This document shows positions 55,409 to 64,000 of a DNA stretch of 64,000 nt, in pieces; position 1 is the first letter of the stretch; each line of letters begins with the position of its first letter. The notes beneath the pieces are model-generated. The model had not been told where the DNA came from and did no database searches. It worked only from the letters and a program-made list of their open reading frames with translations. The stretch spans positions 23,259-87,258 of the forward strand of contig JASJAN010000011.1 of assembly GCA_030066985.1 (NCBI GenBank). The letters are read 5' to 3'. Both the position numbers and the translations under genes were made by a program. The stretch is from Desulfobacterales bacterium (GTDB lineage: Bacteria > Desulfobacterota > Desulfobacteria > Desulfobacterales > JAHEIW01).

Positions 55409-56470
55409 TTGGCACATTGGAAATACAGAGAAGAACTGAGCCGCATTGAAAAGCTGCGGCGTTCCTATTACGAACTGCTGAGGGATGAGTTGGATCAATT
55501 TTTACTGCAGTATGCCTTGATAGATTCTTATGAAAATTTCAGCTCACTTCAAATACCATTTCCTTTTGTCGAAAAGAGGGAGATGAAACCGCGAGGGCGT
55601 ATACCGGACCGGGAATACGAAGCTCAAAACGCCTTTCTGGTTATTTTTGTAGAAGATTCAGTATTGCCCGAACATAAAAAATATATTCGTTATTTTGATG
55701 TCAACAAAACAACCAAGCAAAATCTTCTGCGGTTTAAAACCCTTGCGCTATCAGAAAAGTTTGACCGTAATTGGAAATATTTAGAGTCGATCTATTTTAA
55801 AAGCTTTCTAAAAATAATGCTGCCAGTTGATTATGCCTTGCTCATCCAAGGCGATACAACCAGCCGAACCAAAAACCGTTATGGTCTCACACACTTTCAT
55901 GTTCGTGTTGATTGGCCGATCACTGAAGCCGCTGAGGATATGGCGCGCAGTTTGCGCTATATCTCCAAGGATATTTTTGAAAAGGGTGACAAATACGCCG
56001 AAGATATCCAAAAAAAATTTTTTGAGTATTATGGGCTACCAGTGATGGTCGGCGGAAGGCGAACAGCAGCTATCGTCGCCGCCCAATATCTCAAGCGCAT
56101 TCCGGGAATTTCAACTGTTTATGTGGGCAGCAGCGAATCCAGAGCGTTGATCCGTATTTCCGAAAGGGGTATTTATAAATCGGTTTTAATCAAGCGATCC
56201 ATAAAGGAATTAAATGAGATCGCTGAAGCTAACGGTTTAACGCCACAGGCTTTTAGAAAGAATTATATTGTCGCCAGAGAAAAAAGATGCGGGATCTGCA
56301 TCTTTCAGGCCAGCTACACCGCAACCTATCATGCGCGTGAGCCTGAAGACGGAAAACTAAGAAACCTTAAATCGGACCTGTACTGGCTAACGGTTGGTGA
56401 ACAGCATATTCTGCCCAAGCCGGGCATAGGGAAGTATGCGCCTATTCCTTTAAATATCATCTATACGTAA
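55409..56470 (+). CDS. hypothetical protein, no recognised family
   Basis: 353 residues, soluble, no signal or membrane segment. The N-terminal third is helical and charged (REELSRIEKLRRSYYELLRDELDQF). The rest is mixed alpha/beta, with VRVDWPITEAAEDMARSLRYISKDIF and VGGRRTAAIVAAQYLKRIPG as the best-ordered stretches, and a CGIC motif near residue 293. TTG 55409 is preceded by AGGAGA, a reasonable start. It stands alone between repeat spacers. Confidence 0.75.
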   Translation: MAHWKYREELSRIEKLRRSYYELLRDELDQFLLQYALIDSYENFSSLQIPFPFVEKREMKPRGRIPDREYEAQNAFLVIFVEDSVLPEHKKYIRYFDVNKTTKQNLLRFKTLALSEKFDRNWKYLESIYFKSFLKIMLPVDYALLIQGDTTSRTKNRYGLTHFHVRVDWPITEAAEDMARSLRYISKDIFEKGDKYAEDIQKKFFEYYGLPVMVGGRRTAAIVAAQYLKRIPGISTVYVGSSESRALIRISERGIYKSVLIKRSIKELNEIAEANGLTPQAFRKNYIVAREKRCGICIFQASYTATYHAREPEDGKLRNLKSDLYWLTVGEQHILPKPGIGKYAPIPLNIIYT

Positions 56471-56523
56471 TCGGCTCTAATTTTTCGATCTCATCACAAA
56501 CCTTCATAGAACCACATCCTGCA

Positions 56524-56640
56524 AGTGACTAAAGTGAACTAAAATGAGCTAAAGTGCCTAAAATTATGGGTCGCTGCACAGCATCAATTTTAATTAAACA
56601 AACAAGAATCAATAACTTTAGTCAATTTAGTCACCCTTCA
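56524..56640. repeat. GTGACTAAA short-period inverted repeat
   Basis: GTGACTAAA GTGAACTAAA ATGAGCTAAA GTGCCTAAA (56526-56563) faces AACTTTAGTCAATTTAGTCACCC (56614-56636). Units of nine to ten bases, close in sequence to the repeat at 38876-38998. It lies between convergent genes. Confidence 0.75.
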
Positions 56641-57092
56641 AACTCTTTCATCATGGCGATTTCATCGCAGTCTGGAAATTTCACGCAGATGATGCAGTCG
56701 GCCCATATTTTCAAAGGCAGGTCGGAGCGTTCGATTTGAACGAAATCGAATTGTTTGAAAAAATCCGGTTTATAGGTGAGGGTGAACACTTTTTTGACAT
56801 TAAACGTAACGGCCTCCTGTAATACCGTTTTCGTCAGCTCAGTTCCAATATTTTTTCCCAGATGCTCGGGCAAGACCGCCAGGGATCGAATCTCAGCAAG
56901 ATCTTCCCAGCAAAATTGCAGTGCGCAGCAACCGATCAGCTGTTCGTTTTTACGATCGACATATACCCAGAAATCCCGGACATGATCATATAGCTCACTC
57001 AAAGGTCGCGCCAGCAGTTCTTCTTTTTTGCCATATTCGTGCAGCAGTCCGTGAATGGCCTTGACGTCTTTGATCGTTGCTTTTCGAATCAT
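56631..57092 (-). CDS. argA: short N-acetylglutamate synthase-type acetyltransferase
   Basis: 153-residue GNAT protein of the short ArgA type: RPLSELYDHVRDFWVY, CWEDLAEIRSLAVLPEHLGKNIG acetyl-CoA loop, and the closing LPLKIWADCIICVKFPDCDEIAM, which is characteristic. It would make N-acetylglutamate, the first arginine intermediate, in the cytoplasm, without the amino-acid-kinase domain of the E. coli enzyme. No other arg gene is nearby, so the assignment rests on the sequence pattern. Confidence 0.8.
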   Translation of the reverse strand: MIRKATIKDVKAIHGLLHEYGKKEELLARPLSELYDHVRDFWVYVDRKNEQLIGCCALQFCWEDLAEIRSLAVLPEHLGKNIGTELTKTVLQEAVTFNVKKVFTLTYKPDFFKQFDFVQIERSDLPLKIWADCIICVKFPDCDEIAMMKEFEG

Positions 57093-57192
57093 TATTCTCT
57101 AATACCTCAATTAAAATCAAAATATTATATATTAATTTCTCGGAAACCGAGCTATAGCATTGTTCGCTTAAAAAATACAACTCTTATCCAGC

Positions 57193-59157
57193 TTAATGGA
57201 GCGATTGAGGCTCGGTGCCTTTTTTAAACAGGGCGGCAACGGATGGTTTTGAATCATCTAACTGAGGCAGTCCGGTAAGGGGATCCATGCGGATTAAGTT
57301 GACATCATCAGGAATATCGAAATACAGATGGGGTTCCTCTTGAAGGGCAACCTTCATAAAATCAATCCATATGGGCAAAGCGGCCCGGGCACCGGTTTCC
57401 TTTTTCCCTAAACTGACTCCGCGATCCTGGCCCACCCAAACGCCGGCAATAATGCGTGGCGAAAAACCGACAAATAAAGCGTCTTTGTATTCATTGGACG
57501 TGCCGGTTTTACCTGCGACGGATTTGCCCAGTACCTGCGCACGCCGGCCGGTGCCCTCTTTGACTACAGCTTCTAACATGTTGGTGACAACCGCAGCCGT
57601 ACTGCGTGACATCACCACTCTTCTTTGAGGTTTTGTCCGCCAGATGACGCGTCCCTGCCGATCGACTACTTCCAGTACGCCGTAGGGTTGAATTCTTTGG
57701 CCTTTGTTGGGGAATACGGCATATGCGGCGGTCAAATTTATCAAAGTCACCTCTGATGTGCCCAGTGCCAAAGATAAATTCGATGCCAGAGGTGACTTGA
57801 TGCCCAACTGATGCGCAAATTGGGCCACAGACTGTGGCCCCAGGATTTGTAGCAAGCGCACCGCCGGTATGTTTTGTGAGACTGCCAATGCGTGCCGAAG
57901 CGTCATTTCGCCTTTATATTCTAAGGAAAAATTTTGCGGTTTCCAATCCTGATCTTCCTGTGCGCCCTTATAAACAACCGGTGCATCCAGAATTTTTTTG
58001 TTTTGTGCAAAACCTTGTTCGATGGCATAGGCATAGACAAAGGGCTTAAAAGCCGAGCCTGGCTGGCGATACGCCATGGTTGCGCGATTAAAGCGGCTAT
58101 TGTAAAAATCTTTACCGCCAACCATGGCGAGGATGCCACCGGTGGTGACATCGATGGAAACTATGGCGGCCTGCGGATCGATTTTTTCTGTTGGTGTTTT
58201 TTGCATCCGTTCTGTTAAAGCGGTCAGCCCGTCAGCCAATCCCTGTTCAGCTGTCTGCTGTAACTGGAAATCAAGCGTTGTGTAAATGGATAAGCCGTGT
58301 TTATACAGACGCGAGGAGCCCAGTTCACGTTCCAGTGAAGATCTGACATATTCGACAAAATAGGGCGCTTTTGAGGGACCGAATCGGCGACTGTTGGTTG
58401 CGAGCGGCTTTTTTTTGGCATTTTGGTAGACAGGTTCTGAAATAATGTCGGTGTCACGCATTTGCTTGAGAACCGTATTACGCCTTTTGATAGCGAGATC
58501 CGGATTGACCAGCGGTGAATAACGCGAAGGCGATTTGGGCATGCCGGCCACCAGCGCACATTCGGACAAGTCTAAATCCTTTACGGATTTGCCGAAGAAT
58601 ATCTTGGCGGCCGATTCCACGCCATAAGCTCCACTGCCGAAGTAAACCTGGTTGAGGTACAATTCCAATATTTCATCTTTGGTATAGCGCCGCTCCAGTT
58701 GAAAGGCCAATATGGCTTCTTTTATTTTACGCACCAGTGTTTTGCGGGGTGTCAGAAAAAGCGTTTTGGCCAATTGTTGGGTAATCGTACTGGCACCTTC
58801 AACGAATTCGCCGGCCTTGATGTCTTTGATAATGGCCCGGGCAATACCTTTCAAGTCAACACCGCTGTGCTTGTAGAACTTGCGATCTTCAGTGGCGACC
58901 AAAGCTGCTGTTAAATGCCGCGGAATGGTTGCCAAGGGTACGGGCTCGCGCTTCTCAATGAACAATTCGGCCAACAGAACCTTGTCGGCGGAATAAATAC
59001 GAGTAACAGCATCGGGCTTGAACGATTCCAGCGCACGGATCTGGGGCAGATCATGGGTGAGCGCGAAAAATGCGCCGGCTAAGCTGCCACAGATCGCACC
59101 GGCAACCAACAAGACAATGATCAGTAATTTGCCTTTATGTAAGTGGAAGTTGAACAT
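57193..59157 (-). CDS. mrcA: penicillin-binding protein 1A (glycosyltransferase/transpeptidase)
   Basis: Bifunctional peptidoglycan synthase anchored in the inner membrane. 654 residues. One N-terminal helix (about 10-32). Glycosyltransferase domain with catalytic ATEDRKFYKHSGVD and EGASTITQQLAKTL. Transpeptidase domain with SxxK in GSAFKP, SQN, and KTGTS. It is shorter than E. coli PBP1a, lacking most of the OB insertion. The periplasmic DacB (4592-5836) acts on the same polymer. Confidence 0.94.
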   Translation of the reverse strand: MFNFHLHKGKLLIIVLLVAGAICGSLAGAFFALTHDLPQIRALESFKPDAVTRIYSADKVLLAELFIEKREPVPLATIPRHLTAALVATEDRKFYKHSGVDLKGIARAIIKDIKAGEFVEGASTITQQLAKTLFLTPRKTLVRKIKEAILAFQLERRYTKDEILELYLNQVYFGSGAYGVESAAKIFFGKSVKDLDLSECALVAGMPKSPSRYSPLVNPDLAIKRRNTVLKQMRDTDIISEPVYQNAKKKPLATNSRRFGPSKAPYFVEYVRSSLERELGSSRLYKHGLSIYTTLDFQLQQTAEQGLADGLTALTERMQKTPTEKIDPQAAIVSIDVTTGGILAMVGGKDFYNSRFNRATMAYRQPGSAFKPFVYAYAIEQGFAQNKKILDAPVVYKGAQEDQDWKPQNFSLEYKGEMTLRHALAVSQNIPAVRLLQILGPQSVAQFAHQLGIKSPLASNLSLALGTSEVTLINLTAAYAVFPNKGQRIQPYGVLEVVDRQGRVIWRTKPQRRVVMSRSTAAVVTNMLEAVVKEGTGRRAQVLGKSVAGKTGTSNEYKDALFVGFSPRIIAGVWVGQDRGVSLGKKETGARAALPIWIDFMKVALQEEPHLYFDIPDDVNLIRMDPLTGLPQLDDSKPSVAALFKKGTEPQSLH

Positions 59158-59257
59158 GCGATGGGAATAATTTTAAGATAAAAGCAGCGGGAGTGCAATA
59201 GGTGAGGGGCTGGGGTTAAAAATGGCACGAAACTGGGCTGCTCAATTTAGAGAAGGA

Positions 59258-60847
59258 TTAATTCTGGCTGCTCATTAGCGCCTGATTCAATTTTTCGCCC
59301 AACTCGCCCATGGTGTATGGTTTGGTGACGACGCCTTTGAACCCATGGCGCTCATATTCGGCAATCACCGGATCATTGCTGTAACCACTGGAGACGATAC
59401 CCACCACATGGGGATCAATTTTGGTCAGTTGCTGAATGGCTTTTTTGCCCCCCATACCGCCCTTAACGGTCAAATCCAAAATAACCGCATCAAACGGTGT
59501 GTCGGACTCAAGTGCCTGTTTGTAGAATTTAACTGCTTCGGTGCCGTTTAACGCAAAATCGACACTATAGCCAAGGTAGGTCAGCAGCTCGCCGGCCAGT
59601 TTGCGGATCATGGCTTCATCATCCATAATTAAGATCCGGCCTTCGCCAAAAATTGGAATTTCCTGCTCGTAGGTCTCGCCAAACTGCTGATCAGGCACTT
59701 TACATGTGGCACATGGCAGATAGATATGAAAGGTGGCACCTTTGTTGTATTTAGACGATACGGTTACATTGCCGCCGTGTTTCTTAATGATTGAATGGCA
59801 GATCGATAGCCCCAACCCGGTCCCTTTTTTATCCCCCTGTTTTTTGGTTGAAAAATAGGGATTGAAAATTCGATCCAGGTTTTTTTTGGAAATGCCTTTG
59901 CCCTGATCGGTAATGGATATTTTGATGTATTTCCCATTTCGCAATCCGGGTATAAGTTCACTGCTTTTTACATTTTCGGCGCTGACGTCAAGCGATCCGC
60001 CTTGGGGCATGGCTTCACGGGCATTCATAATAACATTATGAATCGCCTGCCCGATCTGCTGGCCGTCGACTTCCAGCGGCAACAGATTTTCGGCAAAGTG
60101 ATAATTGCATTTCACGTTTGAACCGCTCAGGGTAAATTCAGTGGTGCTTCTGACCAGGTTAGCGACATCGGCGATTTTTTTATCCGGTGTCCCGCCTTTT
60201 GAAAATGTGATCAGTTTCTGGGTCAAATCCTTGGCGGTCTGTGAAGCTCTTAAGGCTTGGCTGAGCAATAAAAAAACCTTATCATCCGGATCCAGGTAAG
60301 TTTGGGCCAACGTAATATTGCCGATGATGGCTGTTAGCAGGTTGTTGTAGTCGTGAGCAATCCCGCCGGAGAGGGCAGCGATGGATTCCAGCTGACGGGC
60401 CTTGACCAATTCTCGTTCAGTTTGGCTGCGCTCTGAAATATCGCGTACCACTAACAGATTAGACGGTTTATTCTGAAAAATAAAACGGCCCGCAATGACT
60501 TCGACATCCACCCGGAGGCCGTTTTTACACATCAGCGTCAATTCGTGCACGGCCAGGGCGCTGTCATCCTCTAATGGCTTTTCATATATTTTTTCGATGG
60601 TGTCGATATCATCGGGATGAAAGAAACTGGCCAGATCGGTGTCCAAAACCTCATCAATGGTGTAGCCGCACATTTTGGCCAAGTAATAATTCACTTCCCT
60701 GATTTTACCGTCTTGCACCACCAATACGCCATCGGTGGCCAACTCCATCAGAAGGCGAAATTTTTCTTCGCTCTGGATCAGAGACAGCTCCAGGTCACTT
60801 TTTTTACAAACGCACTTTTTTTTGGTTTTTGTTGCCATTGCTGTCAA
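59258..60847 (-). CDS. cytoplasmic PAS hybrid histidine kinase
   Basis: 529 residues without membrane segments. PAS/PAC about 25-145, HisKA with H163-region ALSGGIAHDYNNLLTAIIGN (NtrB-like), HATPase_c with NVIMNAREAMPQGG, DQGKGISKKN and GTGLGLSICHSII, and a C-terminal receiver (about 405-525; acceptor Asp in AVILDLTVKG). No DNA-binding output. An N-terminal KKKCVCKKS pair of cysteines lies before the PAS. ATG 60847 or 60838 may be the start. No partner regulator is adjacent. Confidence 0.9.
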   Translation of the reverse strand: MTAMATKTKKKCVCKKSDLELSLIQSEEKFRLLMELATDGVLVVQDGKIREVNYYLAKMCGYTIDEVLDTDLASFFHPDDIDTIEKIYEKPLEDDSALAVHELTLMCKNGLRVDVEVIAGRFIFQNKPSNLLVVRDISERSQTERELVKARQLESIAALSGGIAHDYNNLLTAIIGNITLAQTYLDPDDKVFLLLSQALRASQTAKDLTQKLITFSKGGTPDKKIADVANLVRSTTEFTLSGSNVKCNYHFAENLLPLEVDGQQIGQAIHNVIMNAREAMPQGGSLDVSAENVKSSELIPGLRNGKYIKISITDQGKGISKKNLDRIFNPYFSTKKQGDKKGTGLGLSICHSIIKKHGGNVTVSSKYNKGATFHIYLPCATCKVPDQQFGETYEQEIPIFGEGRILIMDDEAMIRKLAGELLTYLGYSVDFALNGTEAVKFYKQALESDTPFDAVILDLTVKGGMGGKKAIQQLTKIDPHVVGIVSSGYSNDPVIAEYERHGFKGVVTKPYTMGELGEKLNQALMSSQN

Positions 60848-61286
60848 AAGCTACCTGTTTAAAAAAAATGATATGTAGCTACAAGTCTTTAAAAATAGTC
60901 CTTGTTGCCGTCTAGACCATTTCTTTTATCGGCATAATCGCTCAGAACCTTAAGCCTTTGTTTCGGCTTCTGATATTATCAAGCGCATTGCTAAAGATGA
61001 CGTTTTTGATGACATTCCGCCTACAACTATGCACTATTTGTACCAGAGATAAAAAAAGGGCCCATAAAAATTCAAATATTAAATGAATACAAATAGTTAA
61101 AAAAATATGAGTTTTGTGATGATGTGAATGATGAACGCACGCGGCGATCATTATGGGAAAATATGACCTGCATATATTGTTTAAGATAGTTAGGCATGAA
61201 GATTGCGAAAAAATCGTATTTAATTTTCAAATTCTTGTGCACATGATTGTCCAATCGCACCAAAATTATTTAATTTGCAGGTAATT
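60848..61286. other. 439-base divergent gap
   Basis: Separates the kinase from the fusion gene. AT-rich; frames of 63-69 codons on the minus strand have no ribosome sites and look random. TTGTCC at 61249-61254 and TTTAAT at 61269-61274 are weak promoter candidates close to the ATG at 61287. Confidence 0.4.
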
Positions 61287-62390
61287 ATGGAAATGACCCC
61301 ATCAAATATGTGTGTTGCCGGCATTGATTTAACGGAAAATGAAATAATGGCCCATGTTCTGCCCAACGACCAAAACTTTGCAGTTTTGTCGAATCCAGAT
61401 GGGTTAAAAGATTTTTTTCAAAAAATTGTTGCGCTTAAACCTGCTGTTGCCGTGATGGAAGCTGTTGAGGGAGACAAACTGTCGATTGCCATCGCCCTTG
61501 CTCAGTCGGGTGTTCCGGTGGTTGCGATTCAATCCAGGCAGCTGAATCAATTTGCAGAAATAGTGAAATTTGAAAAAAAGATTACCCGCCTGGATGCATA
61601 TGTAATGGCCCGATTTGCTATGGAAATCCACAAAGGACAAATCCAAAATATTGACGGTTTTACGCCTCAGGACCTTGTCGGGCGCGCCAGGGAATTGGCC
61701 AAAGCTGCTCGACCACAGCGCGATCCTTTGTGCGAGAAAATCATTTCGGATAAATTCGGTTTTATTTGGGTTGGTATACCGAAGGTCGCCACCCGCAGCA
61801 TATTGACGGCTCTTTACCGCGAGCCGGTTGTGGATGTGGCGGGTAGACTGGTGAATGAGGAGTTGCAGGCGCTGCTCGATCACGATCCCAACTATCGAAA
61901 CTATTTTAAGTTTGCACTGGTCCGCAATCCCTGGGCGCGGATTGTTTCGTGTTATGTGAATAAAATTCAACGCGCCAACGAAGAAACTCAGCGCCACATA
62001 ATTGACCGGTACTCAGGGCTTAGACTCAAGATGCCTTTTGAAGAATTTATCAGATTTTTGTTGGAAGATCCGAGTGGGCAGGATGAGGGCGCCAACCGTC
62101 ACTGGCTCTCTCAACACGCATTTGTATCCGACAGCAATGGCCAGTTGCTGGTGGATTTCATTGGGAAGATTGAAAATCTTGCTGACGATTTTGCGATTGC
62201 CTGCAAACGAATCGGACTACCTGACATCCAATTGCCTTGGTTGAACAGTAGGGAAGGGTGGAAAGTTGATAAAAAGTTGATGAAACAAAAAGACCCCTTT
62301 TACTACCGGCAATATTTTACACCCGAAACACAGGAATTGGTGCGAACAAGATATCGCAGGGACATCGAATTGTTTGGGTATGATTTTTAA
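61287..62390 (+). CDS. IS110-transposase-like DEDD domain fused to a sulfotransferase
   Basis: 367 residues, two parts. Residues 8-115 match the N-terminal RuvC-like domain of IS110/IS1111 transposases: GIDLTENEI (D14), AVMEAVEG (E58), and KKITRLDAYVMARF (D103). The third acidic position of DEDD is T100 (KTDRxDA in the family), so nuclease activity is doubtful. A short helix (GRARELAKAARPQR) links to a Sulfotransfer_2-type domain (about 148-367) with the 5'-phosphosulfate loop VGIPKVATRSI, the 3'-phosphate loop ALVRNPWARIVSCY, and a family-typical C-terminus ending ELFGYDF. The usual IS110 second catalytic domain with serine is absent. ATG 61287 follows CAGGTAA. No IS ends or related genes are seen nearby. 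Confidence 0.85.
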   Translation: MEMTPSNMCVAGIDLTENEIMAHVLPNDQNFAVLSNPDGLKDFFQKIVALKPAVAVMEAVEGDKLSIAIALAQSGVPVVAIQSRQLNQFAEIVKFEKKITRLDAYVMARFAMEIHKGQIQNIDGFTPQDLVGRARELAKAARPQRDPLCEKIISDKFGFIWVGIPKVATRSILTALYREPVVDVAGRLVNEELQALLDHDPNYRNYFKFALVRNPWARIVSCYVNKIQRANEETQRHIIDRYSGLRLKMPFEEFIRFLLEDPSGQDEGANRHWLSQHAFVSDSNGQLLVDFIGKIENLADDFAIACKRIGLPDIQLPWLNSREGWKVDKKLMKQKDPFYYRQYFTPETQELVRTRYRRDIELFGYDF

Positions 62391-62535
62391 ATAATGACCA
62401 ATGATACCTGAAAGCTTCAGATATATTTGGTTGTGATATTAAATATCAGGCGGGTAATTTTGATGATGTCATCAACCGCTGTATGCTCAGTTGCCAAAGC
62501 TCAAAAAATGTGTTGCTGGAGATCTAAATGGGGCG
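62391..62535. other. 145-base convergent gap with small hairpin
   Basis: TTGATGA and TCATCAA (62460-62475) form an inverted repeat between the convergent fusion gene and TPR gene. No T-run. Nothing else recognised. Confidence 0.35.
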
Positions 62536-63723
62536 TCAGGCGATACCGCTAAATCCCATAAACTGATCGTATTTGGGGTTCATTTTGTGGCCGTAGGCAT
62601 CTTCACCGTTGAATTTAAACTCGATGTGGGCCGGATCGATGGTGCCGTCTCCGGCTTCATTCTGTTTAACGGTGAAATAGACGGTGGCCGTTAGATTCTC
62701 TTGATCATAGTAGACACTTTTGGGTAATGGGGGCAGTGTGACTTCTGTGTTCGGAATCGGCCGGCCGAAATTATAGGCCTGGCCCGGGCCACTTTGAGTG
62801 GATCGGCCAATATGCCAGTTGGCAATGTTTTGCACGGATTCGCGATCCATTTCCTTGTCAAACTGAAAAACCATTTTAAACGTTTTTTCTGAATTGGGAT
62901 CTGTAAGATACCCGTTTAAGAGCGAAAGCGGTGTTTTCCAGGGCATATTATAGTTAAAACCCGAATCCGCATAGGCAAACATAAATTTTGGCGGATCCAC
63001 TTTGTACATATAGCGGCTGAGTGTGTCGGCCAGATCCGGTGCGACATGCTCAAGGTTGTCCACGATCCGCTGGGCCTCATCCATTTCACCCAGATCGGCA
63101 TATGCATATCCGAGTTCAGCCATTCCATCATGGAACTCGGGATCGATACGAGTGGCTTCCTTAAACTGCAGAATGGCATCTTCATAGCGGCCCTGTCTAC
63201 TGAAATTTAAGCCTAGTCCATAGTGTCCGTTGGGCATGGTGGGATCCATTCGCAAAACGGTATTGAATGCCTGGTCTGCGTCCGAATAGCGGCCGGCATT
63301 CATATAAGCCTGTCCCAGTGCGTAATGGTTGCTTGAACTGGGCCAAATGCTAACGGCTTTTTTATAGGCATCGACGGCTTCGTCATAATTTTCGGCTGAA
63401 AAATGGACATTCCCCAGACTGACAGCGATATCGTCACGCTGGGGATTGCGTTTCAGTGCATCTTCATAGGTCTTGATCGCTTCCCGGGTGTCTCCCATAG
63501 CAAGATAAGCGTTGGCCAGGTAGTTGGAAGCGTCGGTTGAATAGGACGAGTTGGGTGCCAGGCCAATGGAGCGACGGAATTCTTTTGCAGCACCTTCATA
63601 ATCCTGCCGAATGTACAGATCGATCCCCTTTTTGAGCGCATTATTGGCCAATGTTTCCAGTCGCGCCGTCTGCGGGATCGAGGCTGCGAAGATATCGATA
63701 TTTCCTATACCAAAATAGTCCAT
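62536..63723 (-). CDS. TPR-repeat protein with C-terminal Ig-like domain
   Basis: 395 residues. Six to seven tetratricopeptide repeats (about residues 22-230, for example YLANAYLAMGDTREAIKTYEDALKRNP) and a C-terminal beta-rich domain (about 270-395) with FKMVFQFDKEMDRESVQNIANWHIG resembling Big_5/SbsA-type Ig-like folds. ATG 63723 is chosen because AGGT lies five bases before it; the ATG at 63729 sits directly against that site and the frame open from 63756 has none. A short hydrophobic stretch near the N-terminus is too weak for a clear signal. Function unknown; a scaffold role is inferred. Confidence 0.82.
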   Translation of the reverse strand: MDYFGIGNIDIFAASIPQTARLETLANNALKKGIDLYIRQDYEGAAKEFRRSIGLAPNSSYSTDASNYLANAYLAMGDTREAIKTYEDALKRNPQRDDIAVSLGNVHFSAENYDEAVDAYKKAVSIWPSSSNHYALGQAYMNAGRYSDADQAFNTVLRMDPTMPNGHYGLGLNFSRQGRYEDAILQFKEATRIDPEFHDGMAELGYAYADLGEMDEAQRIVDNLEHVAPDLADTLSRYMYKVDPPKFMFAYADSGFNYNMPWKTPLSLLNGYLTDPNSEKTFKMVFQFDKEMDRESVQNIANWHIGRSTQSGPGQAYNFGRPIPNTEVTLPPLPKSVYYDQENLTATVYFTVKQNEAGDGTIDPAHIEFKFNGEDAYGHKMNPKYDQFMGFSGIA

Positions 63724-64000
63724 CGTCATACCTGTCGTGCAAAAATTCCTATCCAACGCTTATATCGGTCAGATGATCAGCGATCTTTAGAATTTTATTT
63801 AAATATAATATCAATATCTTAACAAAAACATAGACCCTATGGGGCCGAACCAACAGAAAGATAGGAAAATTTTGCAAGGGCGCTGTCAGCATTTTGACTT
63901 TTTTGCCCCCGAAGAATGGAGTCTACTATGTAACAATCTGTAATCATATTAAAATATTATTTAGATATGGTGGCATATATATTGCTTTCAATTAAGCACC
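63724..64000. other. 277-base AT-rich end of window
   Basis: Upstream region of the TPR gene. No gene, repeat or clear promoter was recognised. Confidence 0.4.

Noticed and set aside
2405..56640. CRISPR array suggested by regularly spaced short repeats
   Set aside because: Units are 7-10 bases in direct tandem without unique 30-40 base spacers, differ between sites, and no cas gene is present.

Overview
The window looks like ordinary chromosome from an anaerobic, probably sulfate-reducing member of the Desulfobacterota (Desulfobacterales-like). This is inferred from a tmcB/tmcC pair (Tmc transmembrane redox complex of sulfate reducers), an orphan benzoyl-CoA-reductase/2-hydroxyacyl-CoA-dehydratase-type ATPase plus the wreck of a second one, the short ArgA-type acetyltransferase, and the general style of the housekeeping genes. 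No rRNA, tRNA, CRISPR array or complete insertion sequence was seen.

Layout. 1-10 kb: end of leuB, asd, greA, rpoZ, ttcA, folE2 (plus strand), then dacB and dtd (minus), a GAF-adenylate cyclase and algH. 10-20 kb: an orphan BcrD-like ATPase, then a signalling locus of five genes on one strand: a membrane dCache/PAS sensor with no kinase, a V4R protein, a large cytoplasmic hybrid histidine kinase (GAF-HisKA-HATPase-REC-REC-HPt), an RsbW-like kinase and a STAS protein. 20-25 kb, mainly minus strand: acetyltransferase with an AbrB-like partner, tmcB and tmcC, an isochorismatase-family hydrolase and a PilZ protein. 25.7-30 kb: a complete general L-amino-acid ABC transporter (aapJQMP). 30-41 kb: a long plus-strand membrane gene cluster (RDD, B-box zinc proteins, DUF4129, DUF4350, MoxR AAA+ ATPase, DUF58, SpoIIM-like, RDD) whose joint function is unknown. 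41-42 kb: a secreted protein gene cut by one in-frame TAA. 42-54 kb: der, rarA, an NRDE gene, a thiolase, an AI-2E-family permease, gyrA, gpsA, radC. 54-64 kb: a TVP38/DedA-like membrane protein, an unknown 353-residue protein, an ArgA-type acetyltransferase, penicillin-binding protein 1A, a hybrid sensor kinase, a fusion of an IS110-transposase-like domain to a sulfotransferase, and a TPR protein.

A striking genome-scale feature is the spacer DNA. More than a dozen intergenic gaps carry tandem runs of 7-10 base units, often followed by an inverted copy. Units differ in sequence from gap to gap but the architecture recurs. One run lies in frame inside the second receiver domain of the hybrid kinase.

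Most likely novelties: the IS110-domain/sulfotransferase fusion at 61287-62390, the MoxR/DUF58/SpoIIM/RDD membrane cluster at 30277-40868, and the short-period palindromic spacer family. All functional calls rest on motifs read by eye; no database search was run.
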